Part shown: piece by piece, positions 1 through 6,228 of the stretch
Layout of the letters: each line of letters starts with the position of its first letter
Position numbering within the stretch: the stretch's first letter is position 1
From: an uncultured Ruminococcus sp.
GTDB lineage: Bacteria; Bacillota; Clostridia; Oscillospirales; Ruminococcaceae
DNA length: 6,947 nt
Reading direction: 5' to 3'
Assembly (NCBI GenBank): GCA_946612185.1
Contig: CAMOEP010000112.1
Span: 1-6,947, forward strand
Made by a program: the position numbers and the translations under genes
Notes under the pieces: model-generated
What the model was told of the DNA's origin: nothing
The model's input: only the letters and a program-made list of their open reading frames with translations
The model's database searches: none

Positions 1-93
1 AGGGGAAAACCTAAGGGGGAAAAGGGGGAGGGAATGCCGATTTTTGTCGGGTTTAATTTGTCCCTCCCCCTTTTCACCCTTGGGTTGTCCCCT
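1..93. repeat. Large inverted repeat with G-runs (33-bp arms), possibly extending left of the window
   Basis: Bases 1-33 are complementary to 61-93 at 30 of 33 positions with no gaps. The 27-nt loop (34-60) contains a further 4-bp stem (37-40 with 47-50). The left arm has four G-runs (2-5, 15-19, 24-28, 30-32), so a G-quadruplex is also conceivable on the plus strand. No T-tract follows on the plus side, so it is not a typical plus-strand intrinsic terminator. In the minus direction the tail would lie outside the window. It could be a bidirectional terminator stem, a palindromic intergenic repeat or the end of a small mobile element. The inverted repeat is certain; its role is not known. Confidence 0.75.
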
Positions 94-197
94 TTGGCAG
101 AACGTCATGGAGACTAATAATAAATAAAAAAGTAACGTGCGACTTAAATAATTCCCAAAAAGCCAATACTGCTGCCCTGAAATATCCTTAAATCCAC

Positions 198-226
198 TTG
201 CAATTTTAGATAATATGTGGTATACT
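198..226 (+). promoter_or_regulatory. Sigma-A type promoter of the flavoprotein gene
   Basis: TTGCAA (198-203) and TATACT (221-226) are separated by 17 bp, and a TG dinucleotide one base before the -10 box (218-219) gives an extended -10. Transcription would start near 233, giving a leader of about 50 nt before the ATG at 285. The region from 94 to this promoter is AT-rich and holds no recognisable gene. An imperfect 7-bp dyad (222-228 with 237-243) overlaps the expected start site and could be an operator, but it is short and may be chance. Confidence 0.7.
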
Positions 227-284
227 GTTAATATAGACGGTATTTTTCAACATTTACCACTTAATTCTAAGGAGGAATCCCACT

Positions 285-818
285 ATGAAAGTCGTAATCA
301 TTACAGGAAGTGCCCACAAAAATGGTACTACCGCATATCTGACCGAGCAGTTCATTAAAGGCGCTCAGGAAGCAGGTCATGAGATCTTCCGCTTCGATGC
401 AGCGTTTAAGGACGTTCACCCTTGTATCGCCTGTGAGAAATGTCACGGCAGTTCACCTGTCTGTACCTTCAAGGACGACATGAGAGAACTTAACCCTCAT
501 CTGCTGGAAGCCGATGTTATTGCCTTAGTCTCTCCTATTTACTACTACGATATCAATGCACAGTTAAAGGCAGTTATTGACAGATTCTACGCCAATGATG
601 CGCTTCTCCACGACAACAAGAAGGCTGTTCTGATGCTCACAATGGCTGATGATACTATGGAGTCTGCTGACGGTGCTATTGCGTCATTCAAGGGCATGAC
701 GAACTTCCTGGGCTGGGACATTGCCGGTACTGTTGTAGGCGTGAACTGCATGACCCTGGATATGCTCAAGAAAACTAATTACCCTGAGCAGGCTTACAAG
801 CTTGGTAAATCACTTTAA
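285..818 (+). CDS. Flavodoxin-fold NAD(P)H-dependent FMN oxidoreductase (iron-sulfur flavoprotein-like)
   Basis: A 177-residue cytosolic protein of the NADPH-dependent FMN reductase / flavodoxin-like family, expected to bind FMN and pass electrons from NAD(P)H to an unidentified acceptor. The N-terminal beta strand runs into a phosphate-binding loop, GSAHKNGTT (residues 8-16). Residues 83-100, starting SPIYYYD and ending in a VIDR motif, are the second flavin-contacting segment. Cysteines 47, 50, 53 and 60 form C-X2-C-X2-C-X6-C, the compact pattern of iron-sulfur flavoproteins. It is followed by the KDDM motif (63-66) common in this family. The ATG at 285 has AAGGAGG (269-275) at 9 nt spacing and the promoter at 198-226. 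The gene stands alone and converges on folD. The family is secure; substrate and actual cluster content are not. It could be a simple flavin or quinone reductase in which the cysteines are structural. Confidence 0.88.
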   Translation: MKVVIITGSAHKNGTTAYLTEQFIKGAQEAGHEIFRFDAAFKDVHPCIACEKCHGSSPVCTFKDDMRELNPHLLEADVIALVSPIYYYDINAQLKAVIDRFYANDALLHDNKKAVLMLTMADDTMESADGAIASFKGMTNFLGWDIAGTVVGVNCMTLDMLKKTNYPEQAYKLGKSL

Positions 819-836
819 TACTGAATAACATTTTAT

Positions 837-886
837 AAAAAACCAGCCCCCTTAACTTCCCGAAAAATCGAGAAGTTAAGGGGGCT
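837..886 (-). terminator. Intrinsic terminator of the minus-strand operon, downstream of folD
   Basis: A perfect 15-bp stem pairs 845-859 with 872-886, and a 3-bp extension (861-863 with 868-870) lies inside the 12-nt loop. Read on the minus strand the stem is followed by GG and then six T (842-837), a textbook Rho-independent terminator starting 14 bp after the folD stop codon. Read on the plus strand the stem has no T-tract, so it should terminate the flavoprotein transcript only weakly, if at all. Confidence 0.9.
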
Positions 887-900
887 TAGATTCGTGATCC

Positions 901-1758
901 TTACATCAAGCCATTCTGCTGCATAGCTGCTGTGAGGGTATTTTTCATGAGCATGGCAATGGTCATAGGGCCAACACCGCCGGGAACGGGAGTGATGTAG
1001 CCGGCGACCTTCTCAGCGGACTCGAAGTCAACATCGCCGCAAAGCTTGCCGTTTTCATCTCTGTCCATACCAACGTCGATAACGACAGCGCCTTCCTTTA
1101 TCATATCTCCGGTAACGAACTTAGCCCTGCCGATAGCAACTACCAGAATATCAGCGCCCAGGCAGATCTCCTTCAGGTTCTTAGTCTTTGAGTGGCAGAT
1201 AGTAACTGTACCGTTCTTCTGGAGAAGCAGCATAGCCTGGGGCTTGCCAACGATATTGCTTCTGCCGATAACTACGCACTGCTTGCCGGTGATGTCAACG
1301 CCTGTGCTTTCGATAAGGCGCATAACTCCGGCAGGAGTGCAGGGGAGGAAGGAGTACTCACCGATCATTATCTTGCCCACGTTTACAGGGTGGAAAGCGT
1401 CAACGTCCTTATCAGGGGAGATAGCGTTGATTATAGCCTTCTCGTCAATGTGCCTGGGTACAGGAAGCTGTACCAGGATACCGTTTACGGACTTGTCCTT
1501 GTTGAGTTTTTCAACCAGTGCAAGGAGTTCCTCCTGAGTAGTCTCCTCAGGGAGAGCGTACTCGAATGACTTGAAGCCAACAGCTTCGCAAGCCTTCTTT
1601 TTGTTGTTGACATAGACTCTTGAAGCCGGGTCATTGCCGACGATAACGACTGCAAGACCTACTTCCAGTCCCTTTTCCTCTTTGAGCTGTGCAGCCTGTG
1701 CTGCGACCTCAGCCTTAACGCTTGCGGAAACTGCTTTTCCGTCGATGATCTGTGCCAT
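901..1758 (-). CDS. folD: Bifunctional methylenetetrahydrofolate dehydrogenase / methenyltetrahydrofolate cyclohydrolase FolD
   Basis: FolD interconverts 5,10-methylene-, 5,10-methenyl- and 10-formyl-tetrahydrofolate in the cytosol, normally with NADP, supplying one-carbon units for purines and formyl-methionine. The 285-residue length is close to the E. coli enzyme (288). The N-terminal catalytic domain has the Y49-X3-K53 motif, Q97 in VQLPVP and D120 in PDKDVDAF, matching E. coli K54, Q98 and D121 with an offset of one. The Rossmann domain has GRSNIVGKP (165-173), the HSKT segment (189-192) and the C-terminal signature [11 protein letters not shown] (256-266). The ATG at 1758 is preceded by CGGAGGT (minus strand, 1772-1766) at 7 nt. 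That site touches the lgt stop codon, 14 bp away, so folD is the last gene of the operon, directly before the terminator. Nothing is missing or unusual. Confidence 0.98.
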   Translation of the reverse strand: MAQIIDGKAVSASVKAEVAAQAAQLKEEKGLEVGLAVVIVGNDPASRVYVNNKKKACEAVGFKSFEYALPEETTQEELLALVEKLNKDKSVNGILVQLPVPRHIDEKAIINAISPDKDVDAFHPVNVGKIMIGEYSFLPCTPAGVMRLIESTGVDITGKQCVVIGRSNIVGKPQAMLLLQKNGTVTICHSKTKNLKEICLGADILVVAIGRAKFVTGDMIKEGAVVIDVGMDRDENGKLCGDVDFESAEKVAGYITPVPGGVGPMTIAMLMKNTLTAAMQQNGLM

Positions 1759-1772
1759 AGTAAATACCTCCG

Positions 1773-3146
1773 TTATTTGTGTTTCTTTTTCTTGCTGTGA
1801 TTATTACGGCTTCCGCCGGTAAGACGCTCGTCCACCTGCTCAGCCAGTACTTCATATTTATCTTCCGCATATTCAGCGGTATCTGTTACAGTATCAGCGA
1901 TATCCTCTGCTGCAACTGTAATAGTATCGTGAACTTCTTCATTTTCAGCGGTATCTTTTACAGTATCAGCGATATCCTCCGCTGTATCTGTAATAGTATC
2001 GTGAACTTCTTCTGCCGCAGTATCCTGGACTTTTTCAGCCGCATCCGCAGCGGTTTCCTGAACTTCCTCCGCTGCATCTTCAGCGTTATCGTCCTTGTCG
2101 GGGAGGGTACTGGTATCGTCGTCCTCATCGTCCTCGTCAGGGAGGATACCGATGTCGTCATCGTCGTCAGTACCCATTGCGATCTCCTCTTTTGTAGCAA
2201 GTCCCATGCGCTTTCTGCGGGCTTCCTCGATCATTTTAAGAGATTCCTCGGTACTTGCGTAGAGGACGTAACTTTCCGGGTCACGGCGTACCTTTGAAGC
2301 CATGATTATCTGGAGTATCACGGAAGTGACGAAGATTATTGCGGAGAGTGCCTGAGATACTCTGATATTTCCGATGGTCAGGCTGTCTGTGCGAAGTCCT
2401 TCCACTATGAATCGTTCACCGCCGTACCAAGCCATGTACATAAGAAGAAGCTGACCGTCGTACTTTCTGCGCCTTGACCAGAGTGCCAGGAAAACGAATC
2501 CCAGCAGACACCAGAATGACTCATAGAGGAAACAGGGGTGAACGGCGTACTGTTCGCTTACGCCCTGCATAGTGCCGTCCATGTATGCGGATTGGCGGAG
2601 TATGGTAGCCTGGATACGTCCGCCGGTCATGCCGAAGATGCTGTCGGTATTAGTGCCGAACGCCTCCTGATTGACGAAGTTTCCCCAGCGTCCGATTCCC
2701 TGACCGATAAGCAGACCGATAACGGTAATGTCCAGCATAGGGAGCATTTTTATTTTCTTTATCCTGCATATGATAAGCCCGACTGTCAGAGCGCCGATGA
2801 TACCGCCGTAAATGGCAAGGCCGCCGTTTCTGGTGTTCAGTATCTCCTTGATATTGCCCTTGTATTCGTCCCAGCGCAAAGCCACATAGTAAACTCTTGC
2901 GCCTATAAGACCGCCGATAACTCCGCCGATTATAGCGTCGATGCCCTTATCCGGGTCGATGCCGAAGCGGTGCATTTTTGGCAGTACATAGCACATAGCA
3001 AGTACCAGTCCAAGCACTATCAGGATACCGTACCACTGTATTCCGATACCGAATACTGTGAATGCGGTAGGGTCGATGCTGAATTCTATCCCTATTTTCG
3101 GGAAGGATATCGTATTAAGTTCGGTGATTTTGTCAACTGTTGTCAT
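1773..3146 (-). CDS. lgt: Prolipoprotein diacylglyceryl transferase Lgt with a long acidic C-terminal tail
   Basis: Lgt is an integral membrane enzyme that moves diacylglycerol from phosphatidylglycerol to the lipobox cysteine of prolipoproteins, the first step of lipoprotein maturation. Residues about 30-285 form the usual multi-pass core. Visible signatures are [10 protein letters not shown] (152-161, holding the conserved Arg and Asn), HPCFLYES (203-210), GGERFIVEG (242-250) and RTDSL (252-256). The histidine of E. coli Lgt in its HGG motif (H103) appears as Y113 here (GLAIYGG). Residues about 290-457 are an extra hydrophilic tail: an Asp-rich segment (327-353), Ala/Glu/Asp/Thr helical repeats including a 24-residue tandem duplication, and a Lys-rich end. 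The total of 457 residues far exceeds the roughly 270-290 of most bacterial Lgt. The ATG at 3146 has AAGGAGG (3161-3155) at 8 nt and overlaps the end of the upstream M16 gene by 14 bp, suggesting translational coupling. Confidence 0.96.
   Translation of the reverse strand: MTTVDKITELNTISFPKIGIEFSIDPTAFTVFGIGIQWYGILIVLGLVLAMCYVLPKMHRFGIDPDKGIDAIIGGVIGGLIGARVYYVALRWDEYKGNIKEILNTRNGGLAIYGGIIGALTVGLIICRIKKIKMLPMLDITVIGLLIGQGIGRWGNFVNQEAFGTNTDSIFGMTGGRIQATILRQSAYMDGTMQGVSEQYAVHPCFLYESFWCLLGFVFLALWSRRRKYDGQLLLMYMAWYGGERFIVEGLRTDSLTIGNIRVSQALSAIIFVTSVILQIIMASKVRRDPESYVLYASTEESLKMIEEARRKRMGLATKEEIAMGTDDDDDIGILPDEDDEDDDTSTLPDKDDNAEDAAEEVQETAADAAEKVQDTAAEEVHDTITDTAEDIADTVKDTAENEEVHDTITVAAEDIADTVTDTAEYAEDKYEVLAEQVDERLTGGSRNNHSKKKKHK
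1872..2012. repeat. 72-bp in-frame tandem duplication inside the lgt tail
   Basis: The unit starting at 1872 recurs at 1944 with a period of exactly 72 bp. Over the 69 bp compared (1872-1940 against 1944-2012) I count 4 mismatches. It encodes two 24-residue units in the Lgt tail (about residues 379-426), each beginning EEVHDTIT and containing EDIADTV. Weaker related segments ([18 protein letters not shown], about 360-377) lie on the N-terminal side, so the tail seems to have grown by repeated duplication. Confidence 0.9.
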
Positions 3147-4425
3147 TGTTCATGCCTCCTTCTACTATAACTATACTGCTTCTGCCCGGTGTGGTAAGTT
3201 CTCCTGCAAGTTCCAGGATATCCTCCTCAGTCAGTCCGGATATAAGTTTCATATCCTCGTATGGTGAAACGTTCAGAAAAGCGTTGTTAAGGAGCAGAGA
3301 AGCTGTTCTGTCAACGTTGTTGAGAGTGTATACCATATCGCCGTAGATAGCTTTTTTGATACTGCTGAAAAGTGCCTTATCAATTCCCTGTGACTTCCAG
3401 CGCTCCAGTTCCTCAAGGATAAGCTGGCATACTTTTTCGGGCTGGTCAGTTTCGCTTGTGAGGGTGAGTGTCCAGAAGCCGTTTCCTGAGAGGATATCGC
3501 CCCGGAATGTGGAGTTCACAAGACCGTCGCCGTGGAGTTTCCGGTAGAAGCCGGAGGAACTTGCAACAAGCAGGTCGCAGAGCATACCGCCGGTGATATT
3601 CTTTTTAAGCTGCTGTTTTCCGCTGCAAGGGGCGCACTTGAAGCCCATGCGGAAGAATGTGTTTCCCACGGGGAGTTTCAGCCGGACAAGTTCCTCCCTG
3701 ACTGTATCCGGTTCATCAGGGAAAGCGGTTTCCAGACCGTTGTCAGAGCCGGGAGCAAGACACTCTCCGCATATTTCCTCCACCTGGTCGGCGGTGACGT
3801 TACCGGCGATGACCAGGAACATATTCCCAGGGTTATAGAAAGCGTCATAGCACTTGTAGAGCAGTTCCGGGGTTATCTTTGCGATACTCTCTATCGTACC
3901 GCCCTGGTCGATGCGGACGGGGTTATTGGTGTACATCGCTTCCAGAAGGGCGAATGAACTTTTGCGGATAGGGTCGTCGCTGCCCATTTTTATCTCCTGA
4001 GCGATGATACCCTGTTCCTTGGCGACGTTTTCCTCGGTGAAGTAGGGTGTCTGCACAAGACCGATGAGTATTCGCAGAGCCTCCTGCCAGTTTTTGGAGC
4101 AGGTGAATGTGTAGGCGGTGATGTCGAATCCGGTGAATGCGTTTCCGGAAGCGCCTATCTGGGAGTACTTCTCAAAGGCGTGGCAGTCCTCGTTCTCGAA
4201 AAGCTTATGTTCAAGGTAATGGGCGATGCCCTCCGGAACGGCAGTAAACTCGCTGTCACCGGCAGTTTTGAAGCAGGTGTTCACCGAGCCGTACCTTGCT
4301 GCAAAGTAAGCAGTCACGGAGCTGAATCCCGGCATTTCGCACACATAGATATCAAGCCCGGAAGGGGAGGTGAGGCGTATTATTTTGTCACCGGTGATAT
4401 CGTTACGGATAATATTTCTATTCAT
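3133..4425 (-). CDS. ymfH: M16 family zinc metallopeptidase, YmfH-like (catalytic partner)
   Basis: A 430-residue member of the pitrilysin/insulinase (M16) family. The inverted zinc motif HYLEH is at residues 69-73 (H69, E72, H73). E137 and E144, seven residues apart in KEQGIIAQE, match the paired glutamates of pitrilysin (E162 and zinc ligand E169). The fold is expected to be two M16 half-domains. The Arg/Tyr substrate-binding pair usual in the second domain is absent, since the corresponding stretch reads KLHGDGLVNS (296-305). The next-door M16 protein has that pair but no zinc site, so the two probably form a heterodimer. No signal peptide is visible, so a cytosolic location is likely. Databases call such proteins EF-P 5-aminopentanol modification-associated YfmH; that role is not shown by this sequence. 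The ATG at 4425 has AAGGAGGA (4441-4434) at 8 nt; the gene overlaps its neighbours by 8 bp upstream and 14 bp downstream. Confidence 0.9.
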   Translation of the reverse strand: MNRNIIRNDITGDKIIRLTSPSGLDIYVCEMPGFSSVTAYFAARYGSVNTCFKTAGDSEFTAVPEGIAHYLEHKLFENEDCHAFEKYSQIGASGNAFTGFDITAYTFTCSKNWQEALRILIGLVQTPYFTEENVAKEQGIIAQEIKMGSDDPIRKSSFALLEAMYTNNPVRIDQGGTIESIAKITPELLYKCYDAFYNPGNMFLVIAGNVTADQVEEICGECLAPGSDNGLETAFPDEPDTVREELVRLKLPVGNTFFRMGFKCAPCSGKQQLKKNITGGMLCDLLVASSSGFYRKLHGDGLVNSTFRGDILSGNGFWTLTLTSETDQPEKVCQLILEELERWKSQGIDKALFSSIKKAIYGDMVYTLNNVDRTASLLLNNAFLNVSPYEDMKLISGLTEEDILELAGELTTPGRSSIVIVEGGMNNDNS

Positions 4426-5686
4426 TGCAGCCGTCCTCCTTGCCGCTGAGAGTGAAAACGCTGTCCAGTTTCAGCGAGCGAGCCATCTGAACGAGCCGTG
4501 CTTTATTCACAAGGCGGTAGTCCTTTATAGCGTCAGCAGGGGAGCGGAACGACTGATCGAAAACGCAGTCGAAGTACCAGCCGATAAGTGAACCGGGAGA
4601 ATCGCCGGTACTCTCAAAGGAGTTTTCCAGAAGCATCATAGCATTTTCAAGTTCCTCGTCGGAGATATTACCGCTCCCTATGTCCTCGATCTGGGAAAGG
4701 ATACTCTCCCGAACCCGGCTGATATTCTCGTACTCTATTCCGCAGTCTGCGACGATGACGTTTTTCAGGTTATCAGAGTAGCTGGAGCAGTAGTAGCAAA
4801 GGCTTTGCTGTTCACGGATTATCCGGAAGAAACGTGACACAGGAGTTTCGCCCAGGATAATACTCAGCACTTTCAGAGCGTCGATATCGTCCGAATCGGT
4901 CTTGAAGGTCATGACCATTTTGCATTGCCGGATATCCATAGTTTCAGTTTTGTACGCAGTTTCCGGCTTTATGGGGCTTTTGCTGCGGAACTTTATATCG
5001 TCCTGATAGTCACGTCCGGAGGCGGAGAATATCTCAGTTATCATGGACTCTATCCGGCTGTCCGGGACACTGGAGCAGTAGAAAGCCTCGACTCTTGCGG
5101 TTTTCAAAAGGTATCTGAAAGCTTCCAGGGCGGACTGTGGAGTTACAGCGGAAACGCCTTTTATAGTAGCCCTTATCGCCGCCGGTTCGCCCTGGAAAGC
5201 CAGGGAATGAGCCTTGCTTATGGCGTAGGAGCGTTTGTTATTTATGATAGCGTTAATGTCGTCCAGTTCGTCACGGCGGGCGAGGCGGAAGTTATCCTTA
5301 TTGAAACCGTCGCCATCCAGCGCAGGGCTTAGCAGGCAATTGCGGAGGATATCGAGAGTACCTCCGGCAACGTCCTCGCCGCCGAAAGCGTACTTATTAT
5401 CTATCCAGGAAGCGCCGATGCTGCAAATTTGCACATCACCGCCCTTGTAGGTATTTGAAGAAACGGAAGCGCCGTACAGTTCGTCCAGGGCGCTGCTGAA
5501 AGAGACATTATCGGGGAATGTGCTGTTGGAATCGGAGATTATCCTGAAAGCCAGTGCATTGGCGGTAGAGCGCACCTCATCGAGCTTGGAAATGAAGCGG
5601 AGGGAGAGGCAGCTTGTTTTGAATTTATGGTCTATAATAGTAGTAAGAGCCACGCCTTTGAAAGGTTCGGTTCTGTTAAGATCCAT
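4418..5686 (-). CDS. ymfF: M16 family peptidase-like protein without zinc motif, YmfF-like (partner subunit)
   Basis: A 422-residue M16-family protein and first gene of the operon. No HXXEH motif is present, so it should not bind catalytic zinc. Its C-terminal domain keeps the family segment SRFFRIIREQQSLCYY (about residues 284-299 from this start) with Arg and Tyr seven apart (R291, Y298), the pair that contacts substrate in other M16 heterodimers. It is therefore the likely non-catalytic partner of the adjacent YmfH-like peptidase. I chose the ATG at 5686, which has GGAG (5698-5695) at 8 nt spacing and lies about 27 nt below a strong promoter's expected start. The open frame runs on to an ATG at 5845, but those 53 extra residues would be encoded by the promoter and the palindromic repeat. 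An ATG at 5704 has only a poor ribosome site and about 9 nt of leader. The 8-bp overlap with the next gene implies coupling. Confidence 0.87.
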   Translation of the reverse strand: MDLNRTEPFKGVALTTIIDHKFKTSCLSLRFISKLDEVRSTANALAFRIISDSNSTFPDNVSFSSALDELYGASVSSNTYKGGDVQICSIGASWIDNKYAFGGEDVAGGTLDILRNCLLSPALDGDGFNKDNFRLARRDELDDINAIINNKRSYAISKAHSLAFQGEPAAIRATIKGVSAVTPQSALEAFRYLLKTARVEAFYCSSVPDSRIESMITEIFSASGRDYQDDIKFRSKSPIKPETAYKTETMDIRQCKMVMTFKTDSDDIDALKVLSIILGETPVSRFFRIIREQQSLCYYCSSYSDNLKNVIVADCGIEYENISRVRESILSQIEDIGSGNISDEELENAMMLLENSFESTGDSPGSLIGWYFDCVFDQSFRSPADAIKDYRLVNKARLVQMARSLKLDSVFTLSGKEDGCNE

Positions 5687-5694
5687 GGCATACA

Positions 5695-5698
5695 CTCC
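5695..5698 (-). promoter_or_regulatory. Ribosome binding site that decides the ymfF start
   Basis: On the minus strand GGAG lies 8 nt upstream of the ATG at 5686-5684. The alternative ATG at 5704 has only a weak AGG-like stretch too far upstream, and the 5845 ATG lies inside the repeat element, upstream of the promoter. This favours 5686 as the true start. Confidence 0.7.
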
Positions 5699-5719
5699 AT
5701 TCATAAAAAATACACACCT

Positions 5720-5748
5720 ATTATAACACACTTCGTTAAAAATAGCAA
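5720..5748 (-). promoter_or_regulatory. Sigma-A type promoter of the ymfF-ymfH-lgt-folD operon
   Basis: On the minus strand TTGCTA (5748-5743) is followed after 17 bp by a consensus TATAAT (5725-5720), with a TG dinucleotide one base ahead of the -10 box. Transcription is expected to begin near 5713, leaving a leader of about 27 nt before the ATG at 5686. The -35 box lies only 4 bp from the T6-bounded edge of the palindromic element (5753), so the element occupies the upstream region where an activator or UP element would sit. Confidence 0.8.
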
Positions 5749-5760
5749 GACAAATTTTTT

Positions 5761-5947
5761 CAAGCTGAGCCAGCTTGACCGCCCCCACGTTGCCGCTCGT
5801 AAACTCGCTTACTTTGACAGAAACAGTACTTTTTCCGTCGCTCAACCGTATTTTCCTTGGTACATAGTTCTATTCAAGTAATTCTGTATTTTTGATGTTT
5901 TACAATTTGTCCGGAGAACTCTGTACCAGTACAAACAAGGTTGAGCG
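5761..5947 (+). repeat. Direct repeat copy 1 (187 bp): left arm plus central loop of the palindromic element
   Basis: This unit matches 5948-6134 at 181 of 187 positions without gaps. Differences are one base after GCTCGT, a GAC/TTT change, one T/G and one T/C. It ends at TTGAGCG, where the complete copy continues into its right arm, so copy 1 lacks a right arm and adjoins copy 2 directly. Its loop contains the same internal 14-bp near-perfect stem (5858-5871 with 5915-5928). Confidence 0.95.
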
Positions 5948-6134
5948 CAAGCTGAGCCAGCTTGACCGCCCCCACGTTGCCGCTCGTGAACTCGCTTACT
6001 TTTTTAGAAACAGTACTTTTGCCGTCGCTCAACCGTATTTTCCTTGGTACATAGTTCTATTCAAGTAATTCTGTATTTTTGATGTTTTACAATTTGCCCG
6101 GAGAACTCTGTACCAGTACAAACAAGGTTGAGCG
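5948..6134 (+). repeat. Direct repeat copy 2 (187 bp), contiguous with the right arm
   Basis: Second copy of the 187-bp unit. It begins with the mini-palindrome CAAGCTGAGCCAGCTTG (5948-5964), the same 17 bp that opens copy 1 (5761-5777) and, as its complement, closes the right arm (6196-6212). A degenerate fourth copy of this 17-mer lies at 6212-6228. The copy runs 9 bp into the right arm, which starts at 6126. Confidence 0.95.
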
Positions 6135-6212
6135 ACGGCAAAATGCGATGTTCTGCCAAAGTGAGCGAGTTAACGAGCGGCAACGTGGGGGCGGTCAAGC
6201 TGGCTCAGCTTG
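5948..6212. repeat. Long inverted repeat: 87-bp arms (5948-6034 and 6126-6212) around a 91-bp loop
   Basis: The arms align without gaps at 75 of 87 positions. The outer 40 bp and inner 18 bp are perfect; ten of the twelve mismatches lie in 6003-6016 and its partner. Within the loop, 6045-6058 pairs with 6102-6115 at 13 of 14 positions, so the DNA or its transcript could fold into one extended hairpin. Copy 1's left arm (5761-5847) can pair with the same right arm with 11 mismatches, allowing alternative folds. Confidence 0.93.
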
Positions 6213-6228
6213 AAGCTGACGCAGCTTG

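Noticed and set aside
92..103. 12-bp match between CTTTGGCAGAAC (92-103) and the complement of 6150-6161 in the palindromic element
   Set aside because: The match stops abruptly on both sides, and a 12-mer shared somewhere between both strands of a 7-kb window is expected by chance.
1046..1569. Plus-strand open frames opposite folD (1046-1537, 1192-1569)
   Set aside because: They lie antisense to folD, whose motifs are intact, and their translations match no family I recognise. They are shadows of codon bias.
2538..3170. 210-codon plus-strand open frame opposite lgt
   Set aside because: It is fully antisense to the conserved Lgt core, and I see no protein family features in its translation.
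3532..5332. Plus-strand open frames opposite the M16 genes (3532-3957, 4925-5332)
   Set aside because: They are antisense to well-supported M16 genes and show no family features.
5627..5881. Small plus-strand open frame running into the palindromic element
   Set aside because: It overlaps the start of ymfF, its promoter and the repeat arm on the opposite strand, and its translation shows no features.
5761..6134. Two direct repeats considered as a CRISPR array
   Set aside because: The units are 187 bp, contiguous and without spacers, and no cas gene is present.
5948..6212. Palindromic element considered as a retron or structured ncRNA gene
   Set aside because: No reverse transcriptase is nearby, and I found no convincing promoter within the element. 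The hairpin potential is explained by the inverted arms alone.
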